Notes: generated from the sequence alone by a model not told the origin. Positions 10,293-23,247 are shown, numbered from the stretch's first letter. The stretch is DNA of 64,000 bases from Bremia lactucae (GCF_004359215.1 NC_090615.1:5296803-5360802); one strand, 5' to 3'. Numbers and translations: made by a program.

Positions 10293-11887
10293 AATGCGTC
10301 TACTGCGGGGAATATTTTACCTCCTACTCTCATTGGAGGTGACAGGGGTATGTCATTTGTTGATGACATTGCAGATGACGGGCCAAGTCACCTGCTACCA
10401 ATTGTAGGTGACTAGTCCAAGTCACAGCATCGCCCGACTTAGTGGCGACTGAGAAGGCCGCCGGATCACCCGAGGTTGCGTCCGTTTTAACCTTTGGGTT
10501 CTAACGTGATTACCAAAGAGGTGATGACGAGGTTATTCGACTCGTCGGACCTCTTTGGTGGGAAGTCAACGTCAGATGACTCCGAGGGCGATGACCACTC
10601 TGTTGACGTTAGTATGCGTCATTAGGAACTACGTGGTCGCGAAGAAAAGAGTTCTGCTGGTGGTACTAGTTTGCATCACCAGAAAAGGGAGTGAATGTAG
10701 GGATCGCTTCCTGGGCCAAGTTAACGTAAACGTTAATATGAGCCAACAGGAGAGGGGCCGCATTCCGTTGCGGTTCGCTCCTGAAAATAGGCTTGGCTAA
10801 CCTCTAAGAGAAACCTCATTCGTTGGTCTGGTATGACCAACGATGAATATCATATTCCGTTATTAGACTCATCCAGGCTTCACAAGCCTTGTGAGGATGA
10901 AACGGAATTCTTTGTCGATGCCTTTTACCGGCATCGGTGTACACTTGCAAATGGGCAAAGATGTCATACCTTTGTTCCAAGCTCGGCCATCCTTTGTATA
11001 GAATGTGTAAAACATAGGCCGTAAGGTCTGGCTTGACAAGCTAAACGCTTTCCCTGGACGGTTGCAGAAACGGACCGTAGTCGTTGCACGCTATAAGTTG
11101 CACCGTTTGTCTAGAGAGGCAGGGATTCCTTGCCTCTCGTGGGGGGACTCATGCCCATGCTGTTTTAAGGTGCAGGGAATGCGCTAAAGGAAGCATGTTT
11201 ATTCAAAGACCCCATTGGAGGACTCTCATCTCTTACGAGATGCGTTAAGGATTGAGAACATCAAATCCTTTGCGAGCGCGGGAAGCGCTCGTTCTTTGAT
11301 GGACCTTCTGCCGAGGAGGATGGGTCTCGTCGTACTGCAAGACGATACCCGGAACGTCCATCATCTGTTGGAAACTAGGTTCCCAACTATCATGCAAGGG
11401 TGGATACCCTTGCCAACGAACGAGATAACTCGTTTGAACCCCCTTTTCCTCACGTTGGTCCAAGAACTTTCAACAAGAAAGCGCTTCTCACCACTAAAAT
11501 CCGTTAATGGATTTGGAGAGGGAGGAAAGATCGGGTTCGCCTCGTTTGACGAGCCCGATCAAACATCGTGTTTTCGATCACACCGTTTATTATTTAAGGG
11601 ACAATCTTGATCACGAGCGATCCCGTCGTCGCGACTTAGCGGTGACAGTCAAAAAAGTTTCTCGTGACCAGTTGAAAAGTTTTGCGCAGATTGCGACTGA
11701 TCAACTGGCGAACGAAAGGACACATCACTCCCTTCAAAACGAGCTGTTGACAGCTCATCAGAAGATCTCTTCCTTGGAGGAAAGAGTGGATCGTTTGATT
11801 CAAGAAAACCAGACCCTGTTCCGAGACAATAAGTCTTTGAATTGGAACCATCAGGCTTTGGCTGATGCCCTTGACCGTTCGGTGTAA
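10293..11887 (+). pseudogene. antisense ORF of family A gypsy, copy 2
   Basis: N-terminally truncated copy of the plus-strand frame seen at 1603-2904. Open pieces are 10555-10800, 10833-11024, 11215-11610 and 11507-11887. It keeps a FAPEN block, DAFYRHRC, a SCTVCLER-like block near 11090, and the complete coiled-coil end (DRSV at 11887). The piece at 11215-11610 runs exactly opposite the pol chromodomain frame (11463-11245), so both strands are open there. The function is unknown. Confidence 0.6.
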
Positions 11888-14800
11888 ATTGATATCGGAA
11901 GAAGCCTCTTACTGATGGTACGGGTGGAGACGCTGAACACAAACGTAGGATGCGTACGCATGCTACGAGGCAGCTCGATCGTGTACGCATTGCCTTTGGC
12001 GATGTAGTACACGAAACGGGCCGATCTACCTGGCAGTAATTTATTACTGGCTACATTCGTCACTGCGTGCTTTGGTTGGTTTACCGTAAACAGTAGGACT
12101 AGGTCATTTATTTTAAATGAAAGTATATTTGCTCTTCCATTTTTGTCAGAGTTCCGTTTCTGTCGGTCCACCGCATCAGCGATGGAATACTGTACGAAAC
12201 AGACCACTGCTTCTCAAGCCAGCAGGAAATCACCTGCTGACTTGCTTTTTCTATTTTCAGTGCGACCGGTTCGCACTGCGGAGACATTAATCTCATCATT
12301 ACTGAAGATATTATTATTCTCATTAATAGCATTGTTTTCGATGCTGAGTCTTTCAGCATCGTTGTCTACTTCAATGTTAGTTAACTCAACATTGGTATCC
12401 TTCGCATTGACCTTAGGGCTACAGCGTGATGAGCAAGATCTAAAAGGTTCTTTGCTCGAGCGAGTCCCCTAAATAAGAGTTATTTTTAAAAAGAGTAAGT
12501 ATATGTGGGTGGCGTAAGCAATTCACGAAAAATGGTGCATGCTTTGTAGAAGCATGCACTGAATTGTTGACGACAAATTGTACCATCGGGAAGAACTCGC
12601 TCCATCTCTAAGAGCAGTGGACGTACCCGCAAAGCATCTCTTCAAAAACCGCTTGCATGCTCCGTCTGATATCTGTTTCAGGATGATCAGAAGTTGACAT
12701 TTTTAATGTGTTCAAGTGATTCAAACACTGTTTGCTAAAATTCCGCTGTGATTCTAGGGTCTCGATCTGAGACCAGTTCACGGGGTAACCCATGGAATCG
12801 AAATATCGTGTCAATAAAGACACGAGCACAGCCTTTGGCTGTGGTCGACTCCGGGATGGCAACAATATGTACCATCTTGCCTAAATAATCAACAAAACCA
12901 AGTATTCCATTATTCTTGTGGGTGTCTACTAGAAACTCGAAGACGAAGTCCATAGATGCGGACTGCCAACACTCTACCGGAACAGGCAGAGGCTGTAACG
13001 GAGCACGGGATGAAGCGCTAAACTTTACCTGTTGACAAACATCGCAAGCACGTATGTACTTGAAGACGAACTCATATTGGCGTGGCCAGTAGAAGTCGCG
13101 ACTAATCGTGAGATAAGTCTTCTCATGTCCCCGATGACCACTAATAGGTGCATCGTGGTACTCATACATGATGCGTAATCGCAAATCATTATGGGTAGGG
13201 ATGACGACACGAGGTGTTACCAGAAATGGCTTTATAATACAATAAACCATTGCGTGTTGTATATCGATCTGTTGAGGATCGACACAATTACGATAATTCT
13301 TTTGAGGATTGTTGTGATGGCTTTCTAAGGTAATCCATCAACCTTTTAAGAGCCTTATCTTCTTGATAAGCTTTTCTAACGTCGTCGAGTAATGTTGACG
13401 ACGAAATACTTATTGTTGCAACAGTGCCCTTATGCACACTGTTAATTTGCGCAGGCGGCTCAAAATCGGGCCGGCGCGAAAGAGCATCGAGCGACGACGT
13501 TAAGTCGTTCGGCTTATACTCTACGGAGGAGTTATACTCCGCAAAGAAAGACAACCATCTCGCCATTCTTTGCGAGAGGTGTGGGCTGTTCACGGCCGTG
13601 TGTAAAGACATATGGTCCGTGTATACAATGAACGGTCTATCTCCCAAGATAGACCCTAAATTTAGCCTGTGCATATTTCATGGCAAGGAGTACCTTGTCA
13701 TGCACTGGGTAGTTGCGTTCAGCTGGTTGAAGCTGACGCGATTGATAACAGACGACGCGCTCTGCGCCGTCTGTGTCATATAGCATTAACGCACAGCCGA
13801 TTGCAAAATCGCTAGCGTCAAAGACCACATGGAATGGTCGCACCTGGTCAGCAATCGCCAGGATTGGCGATTGCATCATGCTTTTCTTGATACTCTCGAA
13901 GGAACGCTGATAATTAGCGTTCCATGACCACTTTATATGTTTCTTTAACAAAAAAGAAAGATGTACAGTCATTTCGCCATTATTGCGCGAGTGCTTGTGC
14001 AGGTACGCCGCTAAACCGAGGAATTTTCTAGTCCCTTTACATCGACTGGCATAGGCCAGTCGGTGATCGCTTCGATCTTTTCTGTATCCGAGCGTCACCG
14101 TGTTTCGCTTGCAGCGAATATACACTTCTTGGGATACGCATACAACTCGTGCTTACACATAATAGTAAGAGCCTTTCGGTCGTGGGTACGATGTACTTTA
14201 ACATCCGACTTTCCGTTTATGGCTCTGCCATGAACGGAAACGTCATCAAAATAGCTGTGTGCAAATCCCGCATCGACCTCAACAGATTGGTTACACATCC
14301 GTTAGATGTTGGAGAGGCATTACTAAGTCCTTGTTGCATGACTTAGCCACTCCCATAGCATGCCGCTTGGGGGTGCTTACTGCTATAAACGGAATATCTT
14401 TTTTCACGCATAAGGATCTGTTAGAATCCATCCATCCGATAAATTGCCGAAAAGATAGTACAGATTGACATACCATCAATGATTACGTCTTTTCGTGGTA
14501 TCAGCGTTTGAACCGGTTGGTGCAGTGTTCAGTTTTTGAATGCATGCACTATCCGCCATCCTCCTGTTGCCTTACGCACACAGAAGGTCGGAGTGCTATT
14601 TGGGGAAGTTGATTCCCTCACATGCCCGCTGCTAAGCATTCGGCAAAGAATTTTTCCTTCGCTATTACTTGTTCATGAGGCAATGATCATTGCTTCATGA
14701 CGCAGTATTTCGAACCTGGGATTAGGTTGATTTCGTGTCGAGTGCCTTTATCCTTAGGCTCTCACGATACTGATTCAGGGAAGACATCCAAAATTCTTTT

Positions 14801-15540
14801 AAATCGTTATATAAGGGTTTAGTTTCAAAGATTCCCAGATTGGGACGTTAAACTTTCAACCGAGTCTTATCATCGAGGACGCTTTTGTCCCCCATCGACA
14901 AGCTACTGCGAATCCGTTCGTTCTCAGGAAATTCTATCGCCGACCGAATATCGGCCACGTAGTTGTCATCTGTGACAAGTACGCAGATCTGCTTGACTTT
15001 GCTGCTACCCAGATCACGCAAGAACCGTTTCGGTTCTAGCGTTGTCAATTGAGTTATCTCCGAAATTAACTTTGGATGCGCTAACAGATCAAGTGTATAA
15101 GCGCCTACACTTGATCCATTTACTAAGACATTGATTGTCTCAGTTTTTTCTTCGAAACTTATTTCTTAAGGTACCTGAGAACTCTTGACCACAGGTTTCC
15201 GGGGCTTGTTCCCACGGAAACTATATGGGGAGTATCAACTCCAACTGCCTCTAGCTGTGGTTGCGCTACCACAGCGAGATCCTCTACGATTGAATCTCCA
15301 GTCGATCAAGGATTCTCGCACTGTCTTTTATAGACAGGCGTTTCGAATTTCTTGGATGTTGCTGTCTAAGCAAGCACCTTGTTTCGTACCACTCAACTTA
15401 TTCGAGTGGTTGAATATCGACGCTCCCTGTGCTTGTGCACAGCCGTCGGGATCTATATCACAGTGTGATGGGCTGTTACGCTGACGTCTTGTGCTGCCGT
15501 GCAAACGCCGAATCACAAGTGAGGCCATCGTACTTTGGAG
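11245..15540 (-). pseudogene. Ty3/gypsy pol, copy 2 (RT to chromodomain)
   Basis: Second minus-strand pol, close to copy 1. Order: linker (15540-14850), RT (about 14760-14050) with an intact YFDD-type motif (YFDDV), RNase H (14125-13288), integrase HHCC and DDE core (13250-12608), integrase C-terminal part (12207-11650), and a chromodomain (11463-11245) with YLVRWQGYPP and SWEP. The chromodomain would target integration to marked chromatin. Frameshifts between domains show it is not expressed as one protein. It lacks gag and protease. Confidence 0.85.
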
Positions 15541-16170
15541 CTAGCAAATCCTGTATTAGAGCCTTCGCAGAGTAGTAATTGTAGCGAGATATTGTGACCT
15601 AGGTACTCATTTGAGCAAGCCCTAGGCATCAAGACGAGAATATTGAGTTAAAAAATGAATATAAAGGATTGATAATATTGCAATAATGGAAGGGGACAGC
15701 TAACAAATAGGATCGTACTTTATTCTCTACAACACTCCTCAGATTTCAATGGATCAGCATCAGAGGCATGAATCTAAGCCCCTCATAATATGGATCAGCC
15801 GCTTATTTGAGTTCCAGTAACACATCAGCAAAAGCCTAGTTCTCGTGGATTCGGAAAAAAGTGCTAATGTAGGACCTTGGATCTATTAATTAGACTGGGT
15901 GAAATGATATCTGCAGCAAATCAGCCTGGCACAGCTCTCGTCCGGCATAAGTGGGGTAAGGGGTAAAAGCAGATTTTCTCAAGCGCTATCTTAGTGGCAC
16001 GGCTCTGCGGTACTTTAAAAATGGCTCGAGGCATGGAAGCTTGATAATTCCACGCACATTACATTCAACATCGACATGTTAGATGAAGGATGAAGCTTTC
16101 CAGACCCTCGAGAAGGTTATCGCGCAACGCGTGAGAGGTTGCCTTATTTGAGTGACTTTGAATGAAAATT
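15541..16170. other. weak retroelement debris
   Basis: Plus-strand fragments around 15985-16080 resemble a gag-like protein (ALRYF-type and THITFNIDM stretches in broken frames). The rest is unrecognised. It separates the minus pol copy from the next plus gag. Confidence 0.3.
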
Positions 16171-17440
16171 AGGCGGCGCCATAGAAGCTCGTCGTATCAG
16201 TGACGATGCGACGAAAGTGAGATTTGGCACGTCCAACTTAGCTGGACATGCCAAATCTTGGTCCTTGGGGCTCAAGCTTCACGACCTATTAGCCTTTGTA
16301 TCGTATGGTGAAAATCCGGCTCAGACAAACATTCGAGCCATCACGTGCCGAAATTGGGCTCGAGCCAAGCTCCTTGATTTGAAGCAGGGGAAGCGTGACA
16401 TTCACGCTTTTGCCCAACGTACACGATACCTGGTCAGTTGTATCGTTAGTCATCCAATAGATAAACAAACATAGGTAACTGTGTTTCTTAAAGGTCTTGC
16501 AGACGGTCCTGTTAAGATTCACCTGTTCCGGCTAGAATAGGAGTCGCTAGACTAAGCGATCTCTACAGCGGAACAGGAAACTTTTGTCTTAAACAGCCAT
16601 TTGTCTACTCTAATGCTTATCGCTCACCGAGACGATAAGAGAACGGAGGTCCAGAACCCATAAATCTCTCGTATGTAGAGAGCGAGAAAACTCGTTTTTC
16701 AGGTTACGAACGATTACAGAAATATAATCTTTGTCAAAAAGTAGGCCACTACGCATATGAGTGTTGCCTTACGGCCAGTGCCTAAAAACACTGAGCTAAA
16801 AGACAAACCTATCGCTAGGAAAAGTGGAGGACGCGGATCCCACGCTGTTGCGAAATCGCAACGGCGAGGCGGGTCGTCGAAAAACGATCGGGGTCAGTAT
16901 GTTCGGAGCGCCCTACTGATGCAAGGTCAAAAAAATTTGCAGGTCTTTTGACGAATGTTGCTCCTCACACACAAACATTGTGTGTAACTGCCCCGGGGAT
17001 GAGGTTAACCTCATCACCATAAAAGTGTCCAATAAGTTCCCACTTAAGTCCCTAGTCGATTGTTTGGCGTCAATAAACGCCAATCGCTAGAAGATCGCAG
17101 GCTGGAATTTATTAAGCGCGATATTCCTTCGAACGAGGATGACCGTGCTCCTAGCGACAGGCGCATCTGTAAAGGTTAAAAAACGTGTCGTTGGTATCCA
17201 ATACACGTCAAAGGGTAAAAGTACGATGATAATTTATCGTACTAGATTTAGATGACAAATTTGATGTCATCCTTGGATTAGCATAGCTCAGAAAGAATGA
17301 GTCTTGTATTAGATGGCAGCATCAAACCGTTACGATGCCTGTCTCTTGTTCATCAGATGCCATTTGATGAACGCCTTGGAGCGTCCTCAAGCGTGTGGAT
17401 GTCCTATGAGTGTCCATCTTGCAAGTGCAAATGTTGAATT
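16171..17440 (+). pseudogene. gypsy gag and protease remnant
   Basis: Plus-strand remnant of the same gag family as 7403-8614. The capsid-like part is at 16217-16474. A zinc knuckle at about 16715-16765 has lost its first cysteine (YNLCQKVGHYAYEC), and the basic tail is at 16757-16951. Protease relics follow (17040-17400), including the segment after DDNFI that is missing from the first plus copy. Stops and frameshifts throughout. Confidence 0.7.
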
Positions 17441-18079
17441 GCGAATCTGAACAATGCGTCCGTCGGAATACTTTGCATGTATTGGTGTGTCAATCTTGCA
17501 TGGATGATGAGCGCGGTTAGTACTGACTTTACTTTAGATTTAGTATTAATATATAGTTTATTCAGCACGATGGTAATCGCTTCATGCTCGTTACAAACAT
17601 GCTTGAAGAGGTGTGGTGGGATAGGTGAAGTAGAGGCTACCGACTTAGCGCTTGTAGGACTAAAAGCTTCGGTCAGCTTTGGCTGCTGGAAACAGCACAA
17701 ATTGGCAAGAGAGGCAGAGAGATAAGACGAAAAAATGAAAAGAATAATGAAATAATCTTTTGTTTTAGTGCTACAAACTTTATCTTTGACCCTAAGCAAG
17801 TTTACTATTAAAAAGGTGAAGAGTCAGGCTCAGAGAAGAAAGGCATTATCGACATGGCACAGGCACCGCCGACAACCAGTCACAAAAGAACTACCTCACG
17901 CTCACGAAAGGATGGCGGAAAAAGGGTTCTCACGATGCTGAGCTGCAAGGACGAGCGCATACAAAGATAAAACTGTCGTAGGAGAGAATTGCTGAAGATG
18001 AGCGCATGCTAGGCTCTGTTGTCAGCGGCATGTTCAGCTCAATGCTCGGTGATGACTGCGCAGAAAACTTTGATCAAGA
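17441..18079. other. unrecognised, between gypsy and copia debris
   Basis: A minus-strand frame of 131 codons (17799-17404) and a plus frame at 17477-17725 overlap here. Neither shows a motif I recognise, and both sit between retroelement fragments, so I do not call a gene. Confidence 0.35.
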
Positions 18080-19480
18080 CACCCTCGACTAGTCAAACTA
18101 GCGAAACGATCAAGCGCCGCGCCCTGCGTGGAAAGGCTTGACAATTTTAGGCCCACAGAACATCAAAATGCGCCGCAGCGCGCTCAGTCGTCACCTCGCC
18201 GGCCTGCCCCATTGCCCTCGTATCAGCAGCTGTTACAGCCGCAAATAGCATTGCAAGTTCCAAGGAAGGGTTCCATTCCCAATCAGGAGATTGTTTTAGA
18301 TGAGAGGTGGTCGCTCGTATGAAAAAGTAGGTGTTGCGAAAGGTGACACGTAGCTGCTATGGATGCGGAAAGGCAGAACATGTCAAGGCTGATTGTAGAA
18401 ACAAAAAAACTGGCAACACAAATATAGGCTGTCGACGCAAAGGCGGTGAAACTATTGTGCTTGCAATTAGCGAAACCACCAGCGCAAAGAGCTCGCGTCA
18501 TGCTCAGTTAGCCAAGACACTAACGATATGAAGCGTCACCGATCGTGGTGGCTGTATTGGATTCTGACAGTGGATCCTGTCGCCACCTAGTCAACAATTT
18601 GTCTTTATCACAAAATGCAAAGTGTGCGAACATGAGTGACACCTGTCGGATGGCGGATCAGTCGAGCTGTCACATGTCGGTAGCGTGGTACTACCTGTGT
18701 TAGCTGAAGGGCAACAGAGGACGTCACGTTAAATGACAAATATGTTGCGCCAGTGCTCTCGCGCAACACTATTTCGTGCGGCAAGCTCGAGCGCAAGGGG
18801 CACGAACTCGTGTATGATGGCACAAAACGCGCGCACTAGCAAGGCGCAGCGATCACGAAGTCAAATTTGGCACATCAATGGACAATAATGTAGTTTACGT
18901 CAAGAGTAGAGCTAGTAGCAGTCCAAGTTTACTCCTAGTGACGCTTTAATGGCGATGCTAGCACATGAAATATCAGACGAGTCGGTCAAGGACGGGGAGA
19001 GTGTACCACTCTATAACTTTCACCAGCATCTGGGTTATCAGGCTCACGACGCGGTTGACGGATAGCATGAGATCCACCTTCTGGCATCGAAATTACGGAC
19101 CGTTTCGGACCTTCGCGTGTTTCATTTGCTGAAGAAAAATAACTAAGAATGCGCAGTCGCACAAGGAAATGAGTGCCGTCGATCGGCTGTATTAGCGGCG
19201 TCATATGCAAGGATCTTACAATTCTCTAATGGATACAACGATAGAATTTATGTAATGGTGTTCCACCAAGAGACCGACTTGGACACCGGTGCTTAATTCA
19301 TTTCGTGGACCACATGCCAAATCACTGTCGCGTATTTATCGCCACCACCTAGGGTCAAGCGGTGAAAAGCTCGAGCATTTTTTGGTATTTTTTCGAGCTT
19401 CAGTTCGACTGTCGCAATCATGTGCCAAGGACGGACGACGGAGGCGAGTATGAGAACGTTGGCCTGTTTTGCAAGTCTAC
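18080..19480 (+). pseudogene. copia-type fragment (gag end, protease, integrase)
   Basis: Plus-strand copia relic. A zinc knuckle CYGCGKAEHVKADC lies at about 18355-18396, a protease-like LDSGS block follows near 18560, then a gag-pre-integrase relic (HQHLGYQ near 19020) and broken integrase core pieces to about 19480. The order matches copia (gag-PR-IN). There are frequent stops, and no LTR was found nearby. Confidence 0.65.
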
Positions 19481-19579
19481 AGGCGTCTCAAGACAAGTCA
19501 GCGGGAAATCACGCGTTTAAAGAAAAATTAAGTGGTCATGGAACGCTCATTCGCGCTACAACTCTTTTAGCTTTCTGTC

Positions 19580-19890
19580 CGAGATGAAAACACACTTTCA
19601 AAAGCTCTCACAAAAAAATGTATACAATGGCGGTTGTCACATCATAGAGTGTCTTGGTCGAGCCAATGTGCTTGTCGCCCAGCTCTATAATACACCGCTC
19701 CAGAGCTTCCCGATAATATGAGAAATCTAGCAGATTAGTTGCGTTCAGAGAGTCAAGAAAACGTCGTATGAATAAGGCGGTAGCATCAATCATCTCTACA
19801 ACATCAGACACTGATAGAAGCTTCGTAAATTGACCCTTAGTGGCCGTTGCCCCACGAGTTGTCAACTGCAGTTGAACGCGATTCTAACGC
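19580..19890 (-). CDS. possible exon of an unrecognised gene
   Basis: The minus strand is open for about 85 codons, with sequence that looks protein-like rather than repetitive (for example LLDFSYYREALERCIIE). A GTATAC donor-like site lies near 19625 and an acceptor-like TTAG near 19890. I do not recognise the family and could not find a convincing next exon, so this may be a truncated gene beside the repeats. Confidence 0.25.
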
Positions 19891-19961
19891 CGTTATGAGG
19901 GCTCGACGGCGCTGGACCAGGCAACATACAAGCAGAAGTCTCGTAAGACGGTGGCTGCGAT

Positions 19962-20337
19962 ATGTCTTCCGCTAGAAGACTCGCAGCTGCCGTTGTGCGT
20001 TCGGCTAGCGGGGCATTTGCTGCTTGGTCAAAGCTGGAAGATCGCAGAGCTTTGCTAACAAGCTCTATCTTCGTAGGCGATTCTTCACACTACGACGTCA
20101 TTACCGGTATCTGCCGGTTATACTCGAAACGATTTTATAACATCACTGAAAAGGTGAGTGATCCGTGCAAGTTATGTACAGATGTAACAGCTGAATATAA
20201 ATTGGATCGATCCATGAAAAATACTCTAAATGACATTTTTCAGTAATTTGTAGAAATTTTTGACATTTGCGCCTATATCGTGTGTCGATTATGTGTTACT
20301 ATTACTACAAAAGGAAGATGAGCAGGAATCGCTCTGA
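19962..20337 (+). CDS. small hypothetical protein, two exons
   Basis: Exon 1 (19962-20153) runs from an ATG to a strong GTGAGT donor and encodes an N-terminus rich in Arg, Ala and Ser (MSSARRLAAAVVRS) that could be a mitochondrial presequence. A second exon at 20254-20337 after TTTGTAG would end the protein at 91 residues. The alternative acceptor at 20243 gives an immediate stop. With the longer model, its last 20 bases overlap the first exon of the Atg18 gene in another frame. The family is unknown. The exon 1 call is better supported than exon 2. Confidence 0.4.
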
Positions 20338-22042
20338 CCTGCTCTTCTTAAATTTCAATCAGGAGGCCTCGTGCGTAACTTGTTACACTGTACCAATCTA
20401 CGCAGAACGTAGCAATAAAACTCATCGCTCATACTTTCTCCATTGGACATAGATGCATTAGCATAGGTACACGCCAAGGTTTCGCCATCTACAACTGCGA
20501 ACCCTTTGGTAAATGCTTTCAGGAAGATATTGGAGGTATTGGCATCGCCGAGATGCTCTACTGTTCAAGTTTAGTGGCGTTGGTCGGTGCTGGAGAACAG
20601 GTCGGCTTCCATTTTCCTTCCTTATGCACGATTACTGACCTTCTTGCCATTTGCTTGTATATCTAGCCTGCCTTCTCGCCGCGTCGACTCCGGGTCTGGA
20701 ATACGAAAACGGGAGCTGCAATCTGTGATTTCAATTTCGTGACAGCTGTGCTTGCTGTACGCATGAATCGACAAAGGTAGCATTGACTGTCTTATTAAAT
20801 ACAAAAAGCCAATCCCGCAGAATATGATTCTTGAGCTATTGTGCAGACTGGTGACGGTGTTAGAGCGCCAAATTTATATTTTCGACATCAACACTATGAA
20901 AGTTTTAGAGACACTGGATACGTCACTAAATTTAAAAGCACTATGTGTGCTCTCTCCACATGAAAATGGCCATTTGGCGTTTCCATCGGGCGCTGCCCCC
21001 GGTGAAATCGTTTTATACGATGCCATTGATCTAAGCGTTTTAAATGCCTTTCAAGCGCATCGAACCGCACCAGTAGCCATGGCATTTAATGCACAAGGCA
21101 CGTTACTTGCAACTGCTTCCGAATCAGTGAGATGACTGGAATGACTTTGATTTGAACTATTCCTAGATAGTCGTGACCATACCTTTTTTGTATTTTACAT
21201 GTAGGGCACGTTAATTCGAGTGTTTGCGATCCCAAGTGGCACGAAAATTGCTGCTTTTCGACGTGGCTCCTATAGTGCTCAAGTTTACTGCTTAGCCTTT
21301 AATGAGAGCTCAACAATTCTATGTGCATCGAGTGAAACGGGCACCATTCACTTTTTTTCATTGACGGGAGAAGGGAGTTCCGCAACAGGAAGTTTTGGTC
21401 ATTTCGCGCCCATTACAACGACGCTCGCAGTGGCTAGTAGCACCTTTGAGTCGAGTGTTTTTGGAAATACTGCCACACCGCCGCCAAGTGCAATTGCTGC
21501 CACTTTTCAACGACAAACAAGTGGAAATTTGTCGGTATTTTGTACGGATACGATCCCAAGCACGGCGGAAAGTATTCACAAGAGTTCCGGCCCAACAAGT
21601 GGCAACTTAAACGATGTTGCCGGGGCTATGAGTGCCTACTTACCTAGCTCATTGTCAGGTATCGCGGAAGGAACTCGCGATTTTGCTTATGTGAGCTTTC
21701 TATGCCTCATTATCTCCTCTTTGATACGATTCGGACTAAAAGTTTTAATGTTTGTTGTATTAGGCTCGACTTCGCTCGACTGGAGTGCCAAATAAATGTG
21801 CCGTTCATGGCCCGCGAGATGCCAAGACACCAATTGTACAGCTATACGTGGCAACTACTGACGGCTACTTTTACGAGTACTCGCTAAATCTTGCAATCGG
21901 AGGCAAGTGCAAGCTGGAACGGGTACGTGATCTTTCTGATGTGGAGACTTTTAGTCGGATCTAATGTAGTTGCCAATGAATTTAGGAAAATGTCCTACGT
22001 GACACCACATCGGAAGAGATTGAGGCTATATACATTTCGTAA
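20318..22042 (+). CDS. ATG18: Atg18/WIPI-type PROPPIN, 7 exons
   Basis: A seven-bladed beta-propeller that binds PI3P and PI(3,5)P2 on pre-autophagosomal and endosomal membranes. I model exons 20318-20370, 20453-20600, 20667-20776, 20847-21126, 21205-21690, 21764-21922 and 21986-22042, all with GT-AG introns of 63-82 bp and matching phases, giving 430 residues. Family landmarks are NFNQE at the start, YNCEPFGKCF, a LYCSSLVALVG strand, the lipid-binding FRRG loop at residues 215-218, and ATTDGYFYEY near the C-terminus. A Ser/Thr-rich insert (about 245-355) fills the variable loop of blade 6. The start ATG was chosen because it puts the NFNQ strand 11 residues in, as in homologues. It converges on UBC12, with 219 bp between stops. 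Confidence 0.88.
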
Positions 22043-22261
22043 TACCGTCTTAGCAAGTCGTCGATTATTGTGAAATATTTTTTTAATATTATCATATATA
22101 AGTTAAATACTGGAGCCGAAGAAAATGTAAAAATAAGCCAATTATCACCTTTGTCACGCGGGCTCCTTCATTTTCACATTTGTAACCACTTTAAATAAAA
22201 ACAAATTCAAAATTTTGGAATTGAAAAAACAAACAAAGGACTTGATGCTGCCTACGCAAGG

Positions 22262-23247
22262 TTAAATTAGCGGTTCAAACTCGATGCCTTGGACGCTATA
22301 ACCACGCAACGATCGGTGCACGACCGCAGCAAATTGTGTCGGTTTATTGCGGAACAGTTCGGCAGCTTCTGTATTCATGCACAAAATACAGTGGTAAAAT
22401 TCAAGGTATTTCCGACAATGACGCTATAGTATGCTACAAACCTTTATTTAGCGGATCGTCCGGATTCGGCTCGTAGAACAAATAGATGAGACCATAGATG
22501 ACCGAATTGATGTCTAACACAGGTTTCCAGTCCTCTCGAAGAATGTTGAGACACACATTACCGTCAAGATCGATATTCGGATGGTAGATCTACAATCAAT
22601 TTTATCAAGCGTCCTTGCCTTCAAGTCTTTCACTCTGCCATTAACGTACCTTTGTTAGACAGCGAACTTTAGGTGGGTCATGCGGATACATCTGCAAACA
22701 CACGAGAAATACTGACATCAGTCTTCCACGCTCCAGCCTCATGCTCGAATCTTTAACGTACAGGAGGTATTTTAAAGCTAAAGTTATACGATGCGCCCTT
22801 CCACAGTCCAGTGTCGACTGCAATCTGCACTTGCAAGTAGAAGAATGTCAGCTTTACATGGATCATTCAACTACTGTTGCGATAATTCTTCCACGCACCT
22901 GAACGTTAAACTTTGTCAAGTCATTCACTTCCGGAAAAGCCACTGTTGCCGCTTTTCCACCATCCAGCTCTGCGATGTCTTCAATATTATAGCCAACCGT
23001 CAGATTTGCATCGAAATCTATTGCTATTACGTCTGTAGCTACAAAGTCTACCGTCACCTTTTTGAATGCGAATCTCGCCGGGTGTGCGCTTCTTTTCCTT
23101 ACTCAAACCACTACGTTTTCCGCGACCGACACCAAGAATCTTCGTTTTAGGTTTTGCGATGGCAGCCGTTTCACCTGCTGCAGTAGCAGCCGCTGCTTTC
23201 TTTTCTTCTTCTTTCTTCTCCGCTTGCTTTGCTTTAAGACGGATCAT
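22262..23247 (-). CDS. UBC12: NEDD8-conjugating enzyme UBC12, 6 exons
   Basis: E2 enzyme that takes NEDD8 from the UBA3/NAE1 E1 and transfers it to cullins. Exons, in transcript order: 23247-23058, 22978-22899, 22824-22762, 22691-22650, 22589-22442 and 22368-22262, giving 209 residues. The UBC fold shows [11 protein letters not shown] at 128-130 and the active-site Cys138 in GNVCLNIL. The start at 23247 is chosen because MIRLKAKQ aligns with the conserved MI... start that Dcn1 recognises after acetylation. A Lys/Glu/Ala-rich segment makes it about 26 residues longer than the human protein. The phenylalanine used by human UBC12 (Phe5) to dock on UBA3 is replaced by Lys. It lies 119 bp downstream of the dehydrogenase gene on the same strand. 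Confidence 0.9.
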
